Counted from the first letter of the stretch, positions 24,106 through 31,755 are shown. The stretch: 35,359 nucleotides of DNA from Acetothermia bacterium UBA7521 (GCA_002479455.1 DLNB01000029.1:1-35359), one strand, 5' to 3'. Numbers and translations are program-made. The notes: generated by a model not told the origin, from the letters alone.

Positions 24106-24366
24106 GGTGTCTAGCTCCACTTGCCGAGGCCACAGGGGCTATCCAGGTCTGACCCGACGTGCGGACCAGGATTGGGCAAAGAAGAGCCCGGGATGTTGAG
24201 AAAGAAGTGCTGGCTGGAGGAGGTCACTGCTCTGCCACGTGAAGGAAGCTCACAAGACACATCGGGACCCAGGGCCACGGGCCAGCAGATCTGTCGACCA
24301 TCCGGGGGCAATGACCGGCAGAGAGCCTTGGGACCCAGTACGCACGAAACTCATGTGATGGCCTCG

Positions 24367-24816
24367 CTACCCGAGATCCTCATCTTCCTTGATGAAGCGC
24401 CTGTCGTCCGTGTGATACCCCTGGCGCTCATAGAAGGCATGGGCCTTCGCATGGTGATCCCCGCTGTTGAGTTCGATCTGGCTGCATCCCTCAGACACCG
24501 CCCACTCCTCAGCCAGGGAAAGAAGCCGCGAGCCAATGCCTCGACCACGATGCCCCTCCGTCACAATCAGTGCTGTGATCCGACCGAGTGCATGGCGGTG
24601 CAGGAGCGGTACGATGTGTATCCCAAGCAAACCGACAGCATGATCATCCACCAGAGCGAGGAAGATGCGATCTGAGACTGAACCCACCAGTCGGCCAAGG
24701 CGGTCTTGAACCTGGCTACGGTGGACGGCACAGCCCAATTCCATGAGGAGCGCCGCAACGGCTTGCGCATCTGAGGGTCCAGCGATCCGAATCGTCACTC
24801 CTGGCATTGAGCGCAT
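24367..24816 (-). CDS. GNAT family N-acetyltransferase
   Basis: The 149-aa protein has the GNAT fold: VTIRIAGPSDAQAVAALL at the N-terminus, the acetyl-CoA loop VTEGHRGRGIGSRLL and the C-terminal AHAFYERQGYHTD block. It transfers an acetyl group from acetyl-CoA to an amine, substrate unknown. ATG 24816 is chosen because TATCGT lies 7 nt upstream with a TTGGCC -35, the same layout as nfeD; a GTG at 24825 would lie inside the -10 box. It stands alone in a gene-poor region. Confidence 0.9.
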   Translation of the reverse strand: MRSMPGVTIRIAGPSDAQAVAALLMELGCAVHRSQVQDRLGRLVGSVSDRIFLALVDDHAVGLLGIHIVPLLHRHALGRITALIVTEGHRGRGIGSRLLSLAEEWAVSEGCSQIELNSGDHHAKAHAFYERQGYHTDDRRFIKEDEDLG

Positions 24817-24823
24817 CCGAACC

Positions 24824-24853
24824 ACGATACTCCAGATGGGAGCCTGTGGCCAA
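24824..24853 (-). promoter_or_regulatory. GNAT gene promoter, leaderless arrangement
   Basis: On the minus strand TTGGCC (24848-24853) and TATCGT (24824-24829) are 18 nt apart, with the ATG 7 nt beyond. The -35 and both spacings are the same as for nfeD. Confidence 0.5.
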
Positions 24854-25324
24854 CGCTGTTCGTTGACTGAACCGCTCCTTGCGAATCGGACCTGAATGAG
24901 GTCGATCCTCTTCTTGCCTCACGAAGAGAGGGCGACAGGCGATAGGCCCTCCGAGATGCTGAATCTCGACTGCCGTACGCTCCGCTCGCTCCGAATCTCG
25001 CCCAGCAGCCCGTGTGGAAATCCGGTGGTCCGCGGACCTACGGCACGCGGGCCTGCGGCGCGCAGACCCCCGCTGTCCGGCGCGGCAAGGTGGAGGGTCG
25101 GCAGAAACTGATGTTCAGAAGCGTGATTCGCGCTTACTTTGGGTGCTCACATCTTGTTCGGAGACCGAAACCTGACCGCGGGGATCCGATCTTCTCCGCG
25201 CCTGCCTGCTGCAGGCAGGGCAGGCAGGTGGCCGAAGGCTCCGCGGCGAGTTCTCACGCAGGCTGCTAGCCCGCTTCTGCACTGTCTGCGGACCGATCGC
25301 CTGAGAGCGCGCCGCTATGACGCC
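24854..25324. other. Non-coding stretch with a GC-rich palindrome
   Basis: No gene is supported. CCTGCCTGC-T-GCAGGCAGG at 25201-25219 is a perfect 9-bp palindrome around one base, followed by a tandem GCAGGCAGG at 25220-25228. The stretch 25030-25080 is rich in CGCGG/GCGCG. These look like simple repeats rather than a named element. Confidence 0.5.
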
Positions 25325-25450
25325 CTACCTGAAGACGGGGATATGGATCTCCTGCTCGTACAGCTTGCCAGGAGCGAGGAGGCGAAGACACGTAGGAACG
25401 GCCCTGACAGTGATGGCCCGATCCTCCTCCGTCAGCTCGCACATGCGCAT
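25325..25450 (-). CDS. Possible 41-aa small protein
   Basis: The minus-strand frame has two Met codons at its start (25450 and 25444) and ends at TAG 25325-25327. AGGAG lies about 10 nt before the second ATG. The product, starting MRMCELTEEDRAITVRAVP and ending EQEIHIPVFR, has protein-like composition with helix and strand propensity. It lies 52 bases downstream of the propeller gene on the same strand, so the two could share an mRNA. I do not recognise it; it could be a real microprotein or the end of a lost gene. Confidence 0.35.
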   Translation of the reverse strand: MRMCELTEEDRAITVRAVPTCLRLLAPGKLYEQEIHIPVFR

Positions 25451-25502
25451 GCCACTCCTACGTGAGGCACAAATGCGGGCGACGCGTGCCTATGGGACCT
25501 CC

Positions 25503-26132
25503 TCATGGAATCCCGACCCGGCCTTCAACATCCGTCCGGACGAGGACCGCGTCGTAGGAACGGCCCCCCTGGATCTCAACCAGCCCTGCGGCGAGGAAAC
25601 CGCCGTCGGAAAGCTGGATCACATCGGAGACCATGTGAACCCGGCTCCCAGCGAGGGACCTCCGCCACAAGGTGTTCCCTGTTTCATCGATGTGGATGAG
25701 AGGCATCCCGCTGCCGAGTGCCCCAATCACGTACGTGCCATCGGGGAGGGCGAGCAGAGCTGTTGCGTAGTCATCGGAGGCCGGATCGCCGAACGAGCTA
25801 TGCCAGTCCAGTCGCCCATCGGATGAGCAGCGACCCAACCAGATGTCGGCTTGACGGCTCGGGGCCATCGCGAATCCGGCAAGAAGGAAGCCATCCTCCG
25901 CAGCTGCGATCTGAGAGCCGAACTGCCAGCCGGCAAGCTCGAAGCGGCGAGACCAGACGACGTTGCCGTCTGCGTCGAGTTTGGCGAGGCCGCCGTCCTG
26001 GTTGATCGCGAGGCACAGGACGAGCTCCCCTTCTCCTGTCTCCAGCGCCTGCATCACGATCTCTTCATTCGCCGCGCCACGGACGTACTCCCAAATGATA
26101 TCGCCGGTCGGGGCGATGCTCAACCCACGCAT
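25503..26132 (-). CDS. Four-blade beta-propeller-like protein (PQQ/BamB-like repeats)
   Basis: The 209-aa protein starts at ATG 26132, preferred because GGAGG lies 8 nt upstream; a GTG at 26139 lies within that site. It contains four repeats of about 45 residues, each with a turn and Trp strand: GDIIWEYVRG, GNVVWSRRF, GRLDWHSSFG and GNTLWRRSLAG. Each is followed by a 'DGGF/LAAG'-like strand. This is the pattern of PQQ-like or WD40-like propeller blades. A complete propeller needs six to eight blades and a signal peptide is absent, so the protein is either a fragment of a secreted propeller or must oligomerise. Confidence 0.75.
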   Translation of the reverse strand: MRGLSIAPTGDIIWEYVRGAANEEIVMQALETGEGELVLCLAINQDGGLAKLDADGNVVWSRRFELAGWQFGSQIAAAEDGFLLAGFAMAPSRQADIWLGRCSSDGRLDWHSSFGDPASDDYATALLALPDGTYVIGALGSGMPLIHIDETGNTLWRRSLAGSRVHMVSDVIQLSDGGFLAAGLVEIQGGRSYDAVLVRTDVEGRVGIP

Positions 26133-26307
26133 TGTCACCACCTCCGCCGCATTCTAGCGGACGGGGCGGTCGGGTGGCTGCCCTGCGAAGCTCGTGCCCC
26201 ACAACCGCTGCCGCGGGGGAGCGAGGTTTGCCATCGCAACAGACGCTTCGCGGGCCGTCGCCACCGATCACACGAACCCGATCCCAGGCGATCTGAAGAT
26301 GGACAGC

Positions 26308-26421
26308 CTACGGGTCGGCCAGGGCTTGGGGCTTCTGTGCGAACGACGCAATGAAGTAGTACAGGCCGATGAAGAACACGGGGATGTATGGGAGAAGCGG
26401 GTCCCACCGTCTGAAGATCAC
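26308..26421 (-). CDS. Possible 37-aa single-span membrane peptide
   Basis: A GTG-started frame reads (M)IFRRWDPLLPYIPVFFIG, then LYYFIASFAQKPQAL, then ends at TAG 26308-26310. It has a basic start, one strongly hydrophobic helix and a polar tail. AGGGG lies 8 nt upstream of the GTG. No ATG is available, so support is modest. It could instead be the relic of a larger membrane protein. Confidence 0.3.
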   Translation of the reverse strand: MIFRRWDPLLPYIPVFFIGLYYFIASFAQKPQALADP

Positions 26422-26580
26422 TGACTCAGCCCCTGAATGCGGTCCTGAGGAAGAGCTAGGATCTGGATCGTGGGAGGTTGAGGCGTTGAGGCGAGAACCT
26501 GTTCCGGATCGAGACAGCAGTCCCCGGACGGGCAGCTGTTCCAGATGGCACGAAGCGGCGATAACAGACCTGAACAGGGC

Positions 26581-26914
26581 TGGCTCCCCGGGGAGGACTC
26601 GAACCTCCGGCCCGCCGGTTACAAGTGCCCCGGCATTTCTGCCGGGCTTGGACTATCTCATCACCCGCCTGTCTCCAGGGTAGGGCGCCGGGCGCTTGTG
26701 AGGCGTTATCGGTAAGGGCTCCTCAGCCTCTAGTCTCTGCACGTTCCTGCCTACTCTCGCCCTTTCGGCAGGCTCCGCTCAGGATTACCGTTCCGATCGG
26801 CCTCTCGCCAACCGGGGCAGGCTTCCCTGAATTCGCCCGGTGTTTCGACTGCGGTTTCCCGCAGAGGCTGCATGTGGCTACAGCCGGCTGCTCTGCCAAC
26901 TGAGCTACCGGGGA
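26581..26914 (-). tRNA. tRNA-Asn (anticodon GUU), split by a group I intron
   Basis: The 5' exon is 26914-26880 (35 nt) and the 3' exon 26621-26581 (41 nt including encoded CCA). Joining gives a 76-nt tRNA. The acceptor is TCCCCGG with CCGGGGA, discriminator G and CCA. The D stem is GCTC/GAGC. The anticodon stem GCCGG/CCGGC encloses loop CUGUUAA, giving anticodon GUU. The T stem GGAGG/CCTCC encloses TTCGAGT. The features are typical of bacterial tRNA-Asn. The intron lies between U35 and U36, inside the anticodon, so splicing is required for function. The gene lies 52 bases beyond the stop of the ABC permease on the same strand. Confidence 0.93.
26622..26879 (-). ncRNA. Group I self-splicing intron (258 nt) in tRNA-Asn
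   Basis: Conserved elements occur in the right order on the minus strand. P1: the 5' exon end GGCUGU pairs with intron GCAGCC, with a U-G wobble at the splice site. P2: CTGCGG-GAAA-CCGCAG at 26864-26849. P: AATTCAGGGAAGCC near 26833-26820. Q: AATCCTGAGC at 26786-26777. R: GTGCAGAGACTAGA at 26742-26729. S: GATGAGATAGTCC at 26662-26650. The terminal G is at 26622, immediately before the 3' exon. P, Q and R resemble the IC3-type introns of cyanobacterial tRNA-Leu. It has no room for a homing endonuclease. Confidence 0.93.
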
Positions 26915-26966
26915 GTACACTGTGATAGTACTGCCTCGGGCCGATTGTGCCAAGTCCGGTGGCGCC

Positions 26967-27743
26967 TCAGTAGTGGGCCAGCAGCCCGCGGTCCTTGGCG
27001 ATCCCCTCGAACAACCGGAACACGCCGATCCCGAGCAGAAGGTAGAACGCACCGGTCCCGATCAGGACGAGGACATCCCCGAGGGGAAGGGTGAACAGGG
27101 TCTCCCCGTCCACCATCGCCCGGCCGAGGAGCCGCGTCCCGAGCGACAGGGGAAGGGCCTTGCCCCACGCCGCATCGGACGGGAGGGCGACCAGGGCCAC
27201 GAACACGAACTGCAAGACCTGGAAGAACGCTTGAATGCGCTTGTACACCAGGGCCAGCCCGGCCATCAAGAATCCGATCCCGTACACCGGGGCCAGGGTG
27301 AGGAAGAGAAGCGGGAGGAGCGTCCCCAGCGGGAGCCGCAGGAAGTGCCCGGTGGTGACCATCATCAGCCCGAGCAGCGCTGCCACCATGACCAGGCTTG
27401 TTAGGAACGATCCGGCGATCCACGATAAGGTCACGAACCGGAACCCCAACGGGCACATGTACAGCTGCTCCAGCGTCCCCTGCTGGGCCTCCCGCATCAG
27501 CTCCCAGGAGAGATCGGAGTAGGCGGCGATGGCGAACGTCCACACCAGAAACCCCACCACCAGTCCCTCCAGGCTCTCCCCGAACAGGTTTACACCCAAC
27601 CCTTGGGCGTAGCGGGCCCCGGCGAACAAGAGAAGGAAGATGAGGTACAGCGTGGCCAAGCCGGAGAGGGTGTTGAAGGGGTACCGCTTCAGCTCGATGA
27701 AGAACCGGGTGAGCACGGCGAGGAACGTCCACAGACGGCTCAT
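26967..27743 (-). CDS. ABC-2 type transporter permease
   Basis: The 258-aa integral membrane protein has about six hydrophobic segments (for example around residues 29-50, 62-80, 108-135, 140-165, 178-195 and 225-245). The N-terminus FFIELKRYPFNTLSGL and the WELMREAQQGTLEQLYM loop are typical of ABC-2 permeases. Its start overlaps the end of the adjacent ATPase gene by 4 bases, indicating one exporter. The substrate could be a drug, lipid or polysaccharide precursor and cannot be told. Confidence 0.92.
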   Translation of the reverse strand: MSRLWTFLAVLTRFFIELKRYPFNTLSGLATLYLIFLLLFAGARYAQGLGVNLFGESLEGLVVGFLVWTFAIAAYSDLSWELMREAQQGTLEQLYMCPLGFRFVTLSWIAGSFLTSLVMVAALLGLMMVTTGHFLRLPLGTLLPLLFLTLAPVYGIGFLMAGLALVYKRIQAFFQVLQFVFVALVALPSDAAWGKALPLSLGTRLLGRAMVDGETLFTLPLGDVLVLIGTGAFYLLLGIGVFRLFEGIAKDRGLLAHY

Positions 27744-28690
27744 CGCTCTCCCTCGTTCTGACCCCGCACGATGCGCAGGAACACGTCCTCCAGGTTTGGC
27801 TCCGCGCGGCTGACCCCCTCCACGGCGACGCCGGCCTCGCGCAAGGCGTCCATCAGGGTGTACACGTCCTGCTCAGGCGGGAGCTCCACCTCCAAGGCGC
27901 GCTCCGCCTCCAGGGGCCGTAGCGCCGAAAGGCGCGCCTCCAGCTGCGCCCGCGCCCCGTCAGGCAGCCCGTCCCGCAGGCTCACCCGGTATGCCCGGGT
28001 CCGGAACAGGGCGAGGAGGTTGGGGACGAGGTCGTCGGCCACCACCCGCCCCTGGGCGAGGATGACCACCCGGGCGCAGGTGTCCTCGACGACCCCCATG
28101 TCGTGGGACGAGAGGAGCACCGTCTTCCCCTGGCTCCGGGCCAGCTCGCGGATGAACCCCCGTAGCTCGTGGGACGTCTCCACGTCCAGACCCAGCGTCG
28201 GCTCGTCCAGGAGGAGGAGAGGCGTCCCCTTCACCAGCGCGCAGGCGAGGGCCAGCTTCTGCTTCATCCCCTGGGAGAGGAGGTTGGCCGTGGTCCGCCG
28301 CTTGTCCTCCAGCCCGAACTGGGCCACCAGGCCCTGGGTCCGGCGCCGCGCCTCCCGGGGAGGCGCCCCTTGCAGCCCGGCGAAGAACCGCAGGTTCTCC
28401 TCCACCGACAGCCGCCAGTACACGTTGCGGGAGCCCTCGAGGAGTGCCGCCACGTGTCGGGCGACCTCGGGCCGCGAGGACGGAACCCCAAACACCTCCG
28501 CCCGTCCCGACGTCTGCCGGAGGAGTCCGCACAGGATCTTGATCGCCGTCGTCTTCCCCGCCCCGTTGGCCCCGAGGAGCCCCACGATCTCCCCGCGTTC
28601 CACCCGGAACGAGATGCCCGTAAGGGCCTGCACCGGACCCTTGCGGGTCCGGTACTCCTTCGTCAGATCGTCCACGACTACCGCGTCCAT
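27740..28690 (-). CDS. ABC transporter ATP-binding protein
   Basis: The 316-aa protein is the nucleotide-binding subunit of the exporter formed with the overlapping ABC-2 permease. Walker A is GANGAGKT at 40-47, the signature LSQGMKQ at 138-144, Walker B LLLLDEP at 158-164 and the H-loop His196 (LLSSHDMGV). A C-terminal extension of about 100 residues, typical of the CcmA/DrrA group, ends LEDVFLRIV. ATG 28690 is preceded by a modest leader without a clear ribosome site. The DrrA-like layout suggests drug or lipid export. Confidence 0.95.
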   Translation of the reverse strand: MDAVVVDDLTKEYRTRKGPVQALTGISFRVERGEIVGLLGANGAGKTTAIKILCGLLRQTSGRAEVFGVPSSRPEVARHVAALLEGSRNVYWRLSVEENLRFFAGLQGAPPREARRRTQGLVAQFGLEDKRRTTANLLSQGMKQKLALACALVKGTPLLLLDEPTLGLDVETSHELRGFIRELARSQGKTVLLSSHDMGVVEDTCARVVILAQGRVVADDLVPNLLALFRTRAYRVSLRDGLPDGARAQLEARLSALRPLEAERALEVELPPEQDVYTLMDALREAGVAVEGVSRAEPNLEDVFLRIVRGQNEGER

Positions 28691-28752
28691 GGTCTGGCTG
28701 TGAGTGTCGGTTGGCGGGGTTCTCGGTTCAATGACGCCTGGCGCGCCGCTGA

Positions 28753-29124
28753 CTAACTTCCCACGTACACGTACACGGACCGCTCCTGAGGTCCGTCGAA
28801 CTCGTAGAAGTACACGCGCTGGTCCTCGCCTAGGACCATCCGCCCATTCTCCACGACCCCCACCTCGGTCGGCGCGACGAACGCGGCCTTGGTGTACTCC
28901 GGCGCTTCCCGATCGGGGTTCACGGCCTCCAGGAATTGGTCGAGTTTGGGAGCGCTCTCCTCGGTGAGGGTGCGGTGGATGCTGATCGCCGCTGCGTCGT
29001 GGGGGATGTAGATGATCACAAACCCCTCGCCAACCCCGGACTCAACCACCGCTTGCTGGATCTCCCCCGTGATGTCGCTTGCCGCTTCACGCTGCGTCGT
29101 CCGTAGACGAATCTTCTTCAGCAC
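28753..29124 (-). CDS. Divergent YjbQ/UPF0047-family protein
   Basis: The 123-aa protein starts at GTG 29124 with AGGAGG 6 nt upstream. The frame extends much further upstream, but that part lies over nfeD and is compositionally different. Recognised family features: KIRLRTTQREAASDITGEI, the strand GEGFVIIYIPHDAAAISI, and the end VVENGRMVLGEDQRVYFYEFDGPQERSVYV, characteristic of UPF0047. Unusually, the usual central motif with the second His (GNSDAHIKASL type) is missing; here the equivalent is EYTKAAFVAP. In active members this motif is believed to be part of the catalytic site, so thiamine-phosphate-synthase-like activity is doubtful. Confidence 0.82.
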   Translation of the reverse strand: MLKKIRLRTTQREAASDITGEIQQAVVESGVGEGFVIIYIPHDAAAISIHRTLTEESAPKLDQFLEAVNPDREAPEYTKAAFVAPTEVGVVENGRMVLGEDQRVYFYEFDGPQERSVYVYVGS

Positions 29125-29247
29125 TCGTCCTCCTGAGACTCCAACTCCGCCCGCGCCCGATGAGCCTCCGCTGCGTGGGCGAAGGTCGCAACCGCACCAA
29201 GCCTGCCCATCGCCCTCATTCTGCGGGGGACGTGAGGCCGGCGCCAG

Positions 29248-29277
29248 TTGGCCGTGGACCGTTATCCTCTCTACAAT
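29248..29277 (+). promoter_or_regulatory. nfeD promoter, leaderless arrangement
   Basis: TTGGCC (29248-29253) and TACAAT (29272-29277) are spaced by 18 nt; ATG 29285 lies 7 nt beyond. The ATG at 29276 overlaps the -10 box and is therefore unlikely to be the start. Confidence 0.5.
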
Positions 29278-29284
29278 GTCTCTT

Positions 29285-30619
29285 ATGAGGCGACTGCTCG
29301 TTCTCGGGCTTGTGTGTGCGGCGATGACGATCGCGGGGGGAGCGTCTGAAGTCTGGCTCCTCCGGATCGAGGGAGAGATCGGGAGAGGGACCGTATCGTT
29401 CATCCGCAAGGGCCTCGCCGAGGCGGAGGCAGCCGGGGCGGCAGCCGTGGTCTTTGACTTTGCCACCCCTGGCGGGTATCTCGACGCTGCCACGTCATCT
29501 CGCGACCTCATCCTCGGGGCGGGCGTGCCGACGATCGCCTACGTGAACCGCGAGGCGTATTCGGCTGGGGCGTTGCTCGCGCTGGCCTGCGAGCGGATCT
29601 ACTTCGCCCCGGGCGGTGTGATGGGGGCGGCTACGCCGGTGTACTTCGACGAGACCGGCCAGATGCGAACCGCCTCCGAGAAGGTTATCTCGGCGGTGCG
29701 GGCCCTGTTCCGCGCGACGGCCGAGGAGCGAGGCCGCGATCCGAACGTGGCGGAAGCGATGGTGGACCTCGATATCGAGGTCCCTGGCCTCGTCGAGAGC
29801 GGGAAGCTGCTCACGCTGACGGCCAAGTCGGCGGCGGAGTGGGGTTACTCGGACGGCGAGGCGCCCGCGCTTGCCCAAGCGCTGGCGTTGGCTGGCCTGG
29901 GCGGGGCAGTGGTTCGGGAGTTCACCCCGCGGTGGGTGGACTCGGCCGTGGCTACGTTGACCGCGCCCGGGTTGGCAGCGCTGCTCATCGTGATCGGCGT
30001 GCTGGGTTTGCTGTGGGAGATCCTGACGCCGGGGTTCGGGGCGCCGGGCATTGTGGGGTCGGGCGCGCTGGCTCTGTTCTTCTGGGCCCATTCCCTGGCT
30101 GGACTGGCCGGCTGGGAGTCCATCGTGTTTCTCGTGGCGGGACTCGTAGCGATTGTGTTGGAGATCTTCGTGTTCACCGCCAGCGACTTCGGCCTCGCGG
30201 GGATCGCTGGGCTGGTGTTGATCGGACTGGGTCTGTACCGAGGGATGGTGGGGCCGTTCACCGACCCCGTTCAGGCGGGCACGGCTCTGGTGGTGGTCTC
30301 GGTCTCCATTTTGGCGGGCGTGGTCGTCTCCGCAGTGGTCCTCGCTCGTCTTCCGCGGTCGCGCCTACGCCTGGGAGGGGTGATCCTGCAGACGGCGATT
30401 CTCGGCCGGGCGAGCGATCCATCGGAGTTCCGGCCCACGCCGTGGGTAAACCGAAAGGGCATTGCTGTAACCGATCTCCACCCTTCGGGGGCAGCGGAGT
30501 TTTCCGGCGAGCGGGTAGATGTGGTGGCCGAGGGGGGCTTCATTCCCAAAGGGGAGGCCGTGGTGATCGTGCGGGATGACGGGTACCGCAAGGTCGTTCG
30601 GGTAGCGAAGGAGGGCTAG
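29285..30619 (+). CDS. nfeD: NfeD-family membrane serine protease (ClpP-like)
   Basis: The 444-aa protein has a signal peptide (residues 1-20), a ClpP/SppA-like serine protease domain (21 to about 215), then four or five membrane segments (about 228-345), and an NfeD OB-fold domain at the C-terminus (RKGIAVTDLHPSGAAEFSG, VVIVRDDGYRKVVRV). The catalytic dyad is Ser93 in AYSAGALLAL and Lys133 (SEK). Homologues cleave or interact with stomatin-like proteins, fitting the immediately following floA, one base after the stop codon. ATG 29285 was chosen on the promoter; 29276 adds three residues. It helps control membrane microdomains or quality control. Confidence 0.93.
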   Translation: MRRLLVLGLVCAAMTIAGGASEVWLLRIEGEIGRGTVSFIRKGLAEAEAAGAAAVVFDFATPGGYLDAATSSRDLILGAGVPTIAYVNREAYSAGALLALACERIYFAPGGVMGAATPVYFDETGQMRTASEKVISAVRALFRATAEERGRDPNVAEAMVDLDIEVPGLVESGKLLTLTAKSAAEWGYSDGEAPALAQALALAGLGGAVVREFTPRWVDSAVATLTAPGLAALLIVIGVLGLLWEILTPGFGAPGIVGSGALALFFWAHSLAGLAGWESIVFLVAGLVAIVLEIFVFTASDFGLAGIAGLVLIGLGLYRGMVGPFTDPVQAGTALVVVSVSILAGVVVSAVVLARLPRSRLRLGGVILQTAILGRASDPSEFRPTPWVNRKGIAVTDLHPSGAAEFSGERVDVVAEGGFIPKGEAVVIVRDDGYRKVVRVAKEG

Positions 30620-31627
30620 ATGGAAGGGATAGGTTTGTACGTGATCATCGGGTTGGCGATCGTTGTCCTGTGGCTGTTCTTCTACTTTGTTCCGGTGGGG
30701 CTGTGGGTTTCGGCCCTTGCCGCGGGGATTCCGGTGGGGCCGATGACGTTCATCGGGATGCGTCTCCGGAAAGTGAATCCCCATCGCGTGATCATGCCGA
30801 TGATTGCAGCGTGGAAAGCGGGCATCAAGCTCACCACCTCTGACCTCGAGGCGCACTACCTGGCGGGAGGCAACATCGAACGGGTGGTGCGCGCCCTCAT
30901 CTCTGCCGACAAGGCAGGGATTGCCCTCGGGTTCCAGCGGGCGGCGGCGATCGACCTCGCCGGCCGCGACGTGTACGACGCAGTGGCGATGAGCGTGAAC
31001 CCACGGGTCATCGAGACCCCCAAGATCGCCGCTGTAGCCAAGGATGGGATCGAACTCCTCGCGGTCGCCAAGATCACCGTGCGCGCGAACATCGAGCGCC
31101 TCGTCGGCGGCGCCACGGAAGCGACCGTCATCGCCCGCGTCGGAGAGGGGATCGTGTCGGCGATCGGATCGGCAGGCTCCCACAAAGCGGTGCTTGAGAA
31201 CCCTGATTCCATCTCCAAGCTTGTGTTGTCCAAGGGTCTCGACGCGGGCACCGCGTTCGAGCTTCTCTCGATCGACATCGCCGACGTGGACGTGGGGCGG
31301 AACATCGGGGCCGAACTCCAGACCGCCCAAGCCGAGGCCGACCTCAAGGTGGCGCGGGCGAAAGCCGAGGAACGGCGGGCGATGGCCATTGCCCGTGAGC
31401 AAGAGATGTCCGCCCTCGTCCAGGAGCGCCGGGCACTGGTGGTGGAGGCCGAGGCGGAGATCCCGCGGGCGATGGCCGAGGCGTTCCGCAAGGGGCAGCT
31501 CGGGATCATGGACTACTACCGGATGAAGAACATCCAGGCCGACACGGCGATGCGCGAGGGCATCGCCAAGCCCGAAGCCAAACCCCGGGGCCAAGAGGAA
31601 CCGCCGGCGACGGGAGGCAAGCGGTGA
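30620..31627 (+). CDS. floA: Flotillin-like membrane scaffold protein FloA
   Basis: The 335-aa protein matches UPF0365/FloA. A short N-terminal hydrophobic hairpin (residues 6-45) anchors it, followed by the PHB/SPFH-like domain (LRKVNPHRVIMPMIAAWKAG, DLEAHYLAGGNIERVVRAL) and a long Ala/Glu-rich coiled coil (AEADLKVARAKAEERRAMA...). The last 20 or so residues are polar and low complexity. FloA organises membrane microdomains and co-occurs with NfeD. It starts directly after the nfeD stop, and its TGA overlaps the ATG of the next small gene. Confidence 0.95.
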   Translation: MEGIGLYVIIGLAIVVLWLFFYFVPVGLWVSALAAGIPVGPMTFIGMRLRKVNPHRVIMPMIAAWKAGIKLTTSDLEAHYLAGGNIERVVRALISADKAGIALGFQRAAAIDLAGRDVYDAVAMSVNPRVIETPKIAAVAKDGIELLAVAKITVRANIERLVGGATEATVIARVGEGIVSAIGSAGSHKAVLENPDSISKLVLSKGLDAGTAFELLSIDIADVDVGRNIGAELQTAQAEADLKVARAKAEERRAMAIAREQEMSALVQERRALVVEAEAEIPRAMAEAFRKGQLGIMDYYRMKNIQADTAMREGIAKPEAKPRGQEEPPATGGKR

Positions 31628-31755
31628 TGCAAGAAGTCGGTGCAGTCCTGCGAGATCTCGTGAGCACCGATCCCCGCGTGGCGATCGTGGTCGGGGAGAT
31701 CCTGGGGGCGCCCGTCGGCTCGCCCGACGCCCCGGCTCGTCCGTGGGATCAATAG
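31627..31755 (+). CDS. Small 42-aa protein translationally coupled to floA
   Basis: The ATG shares its A with the floA stop codon (TGATG), a classic coupling arrangement. The product begins MQEVGAVLRDLVSTDPRVA, continues IVVGEILGAPVG and ends PARPWDQ. The first 30 residues look like an amphipathic helix plus a short strand, with a Pro-rich tail; there is no membrane segment. Position as third gene of the nfeD-floA operon before the terminator suggests a real gene. I do not recognise a family. Confidence 0.5.
   Translation: MQEVGAVLRDLVSTDPRVAIVVGEILGAPVGSPDAPARPWDQ

Noticed and set aside
26581..26914. Reading the split tRNA as tRNA-Tyr(GUA)
   Set aside because: Treating the unspliced CUGUA as the anticodon loop leaves a wrong loop size; only the U|A and G|U splice points give a 7-base loop, P1 pairing and a terminal G.
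29125..29511. Long N-terminal part of the minus-strand YjbQ frame
   Set aside because: It is antisense to nfeD, low-complexity and lacks any family similarity; the GTG 29124 has an AGGAGG and begins the recognised domain.
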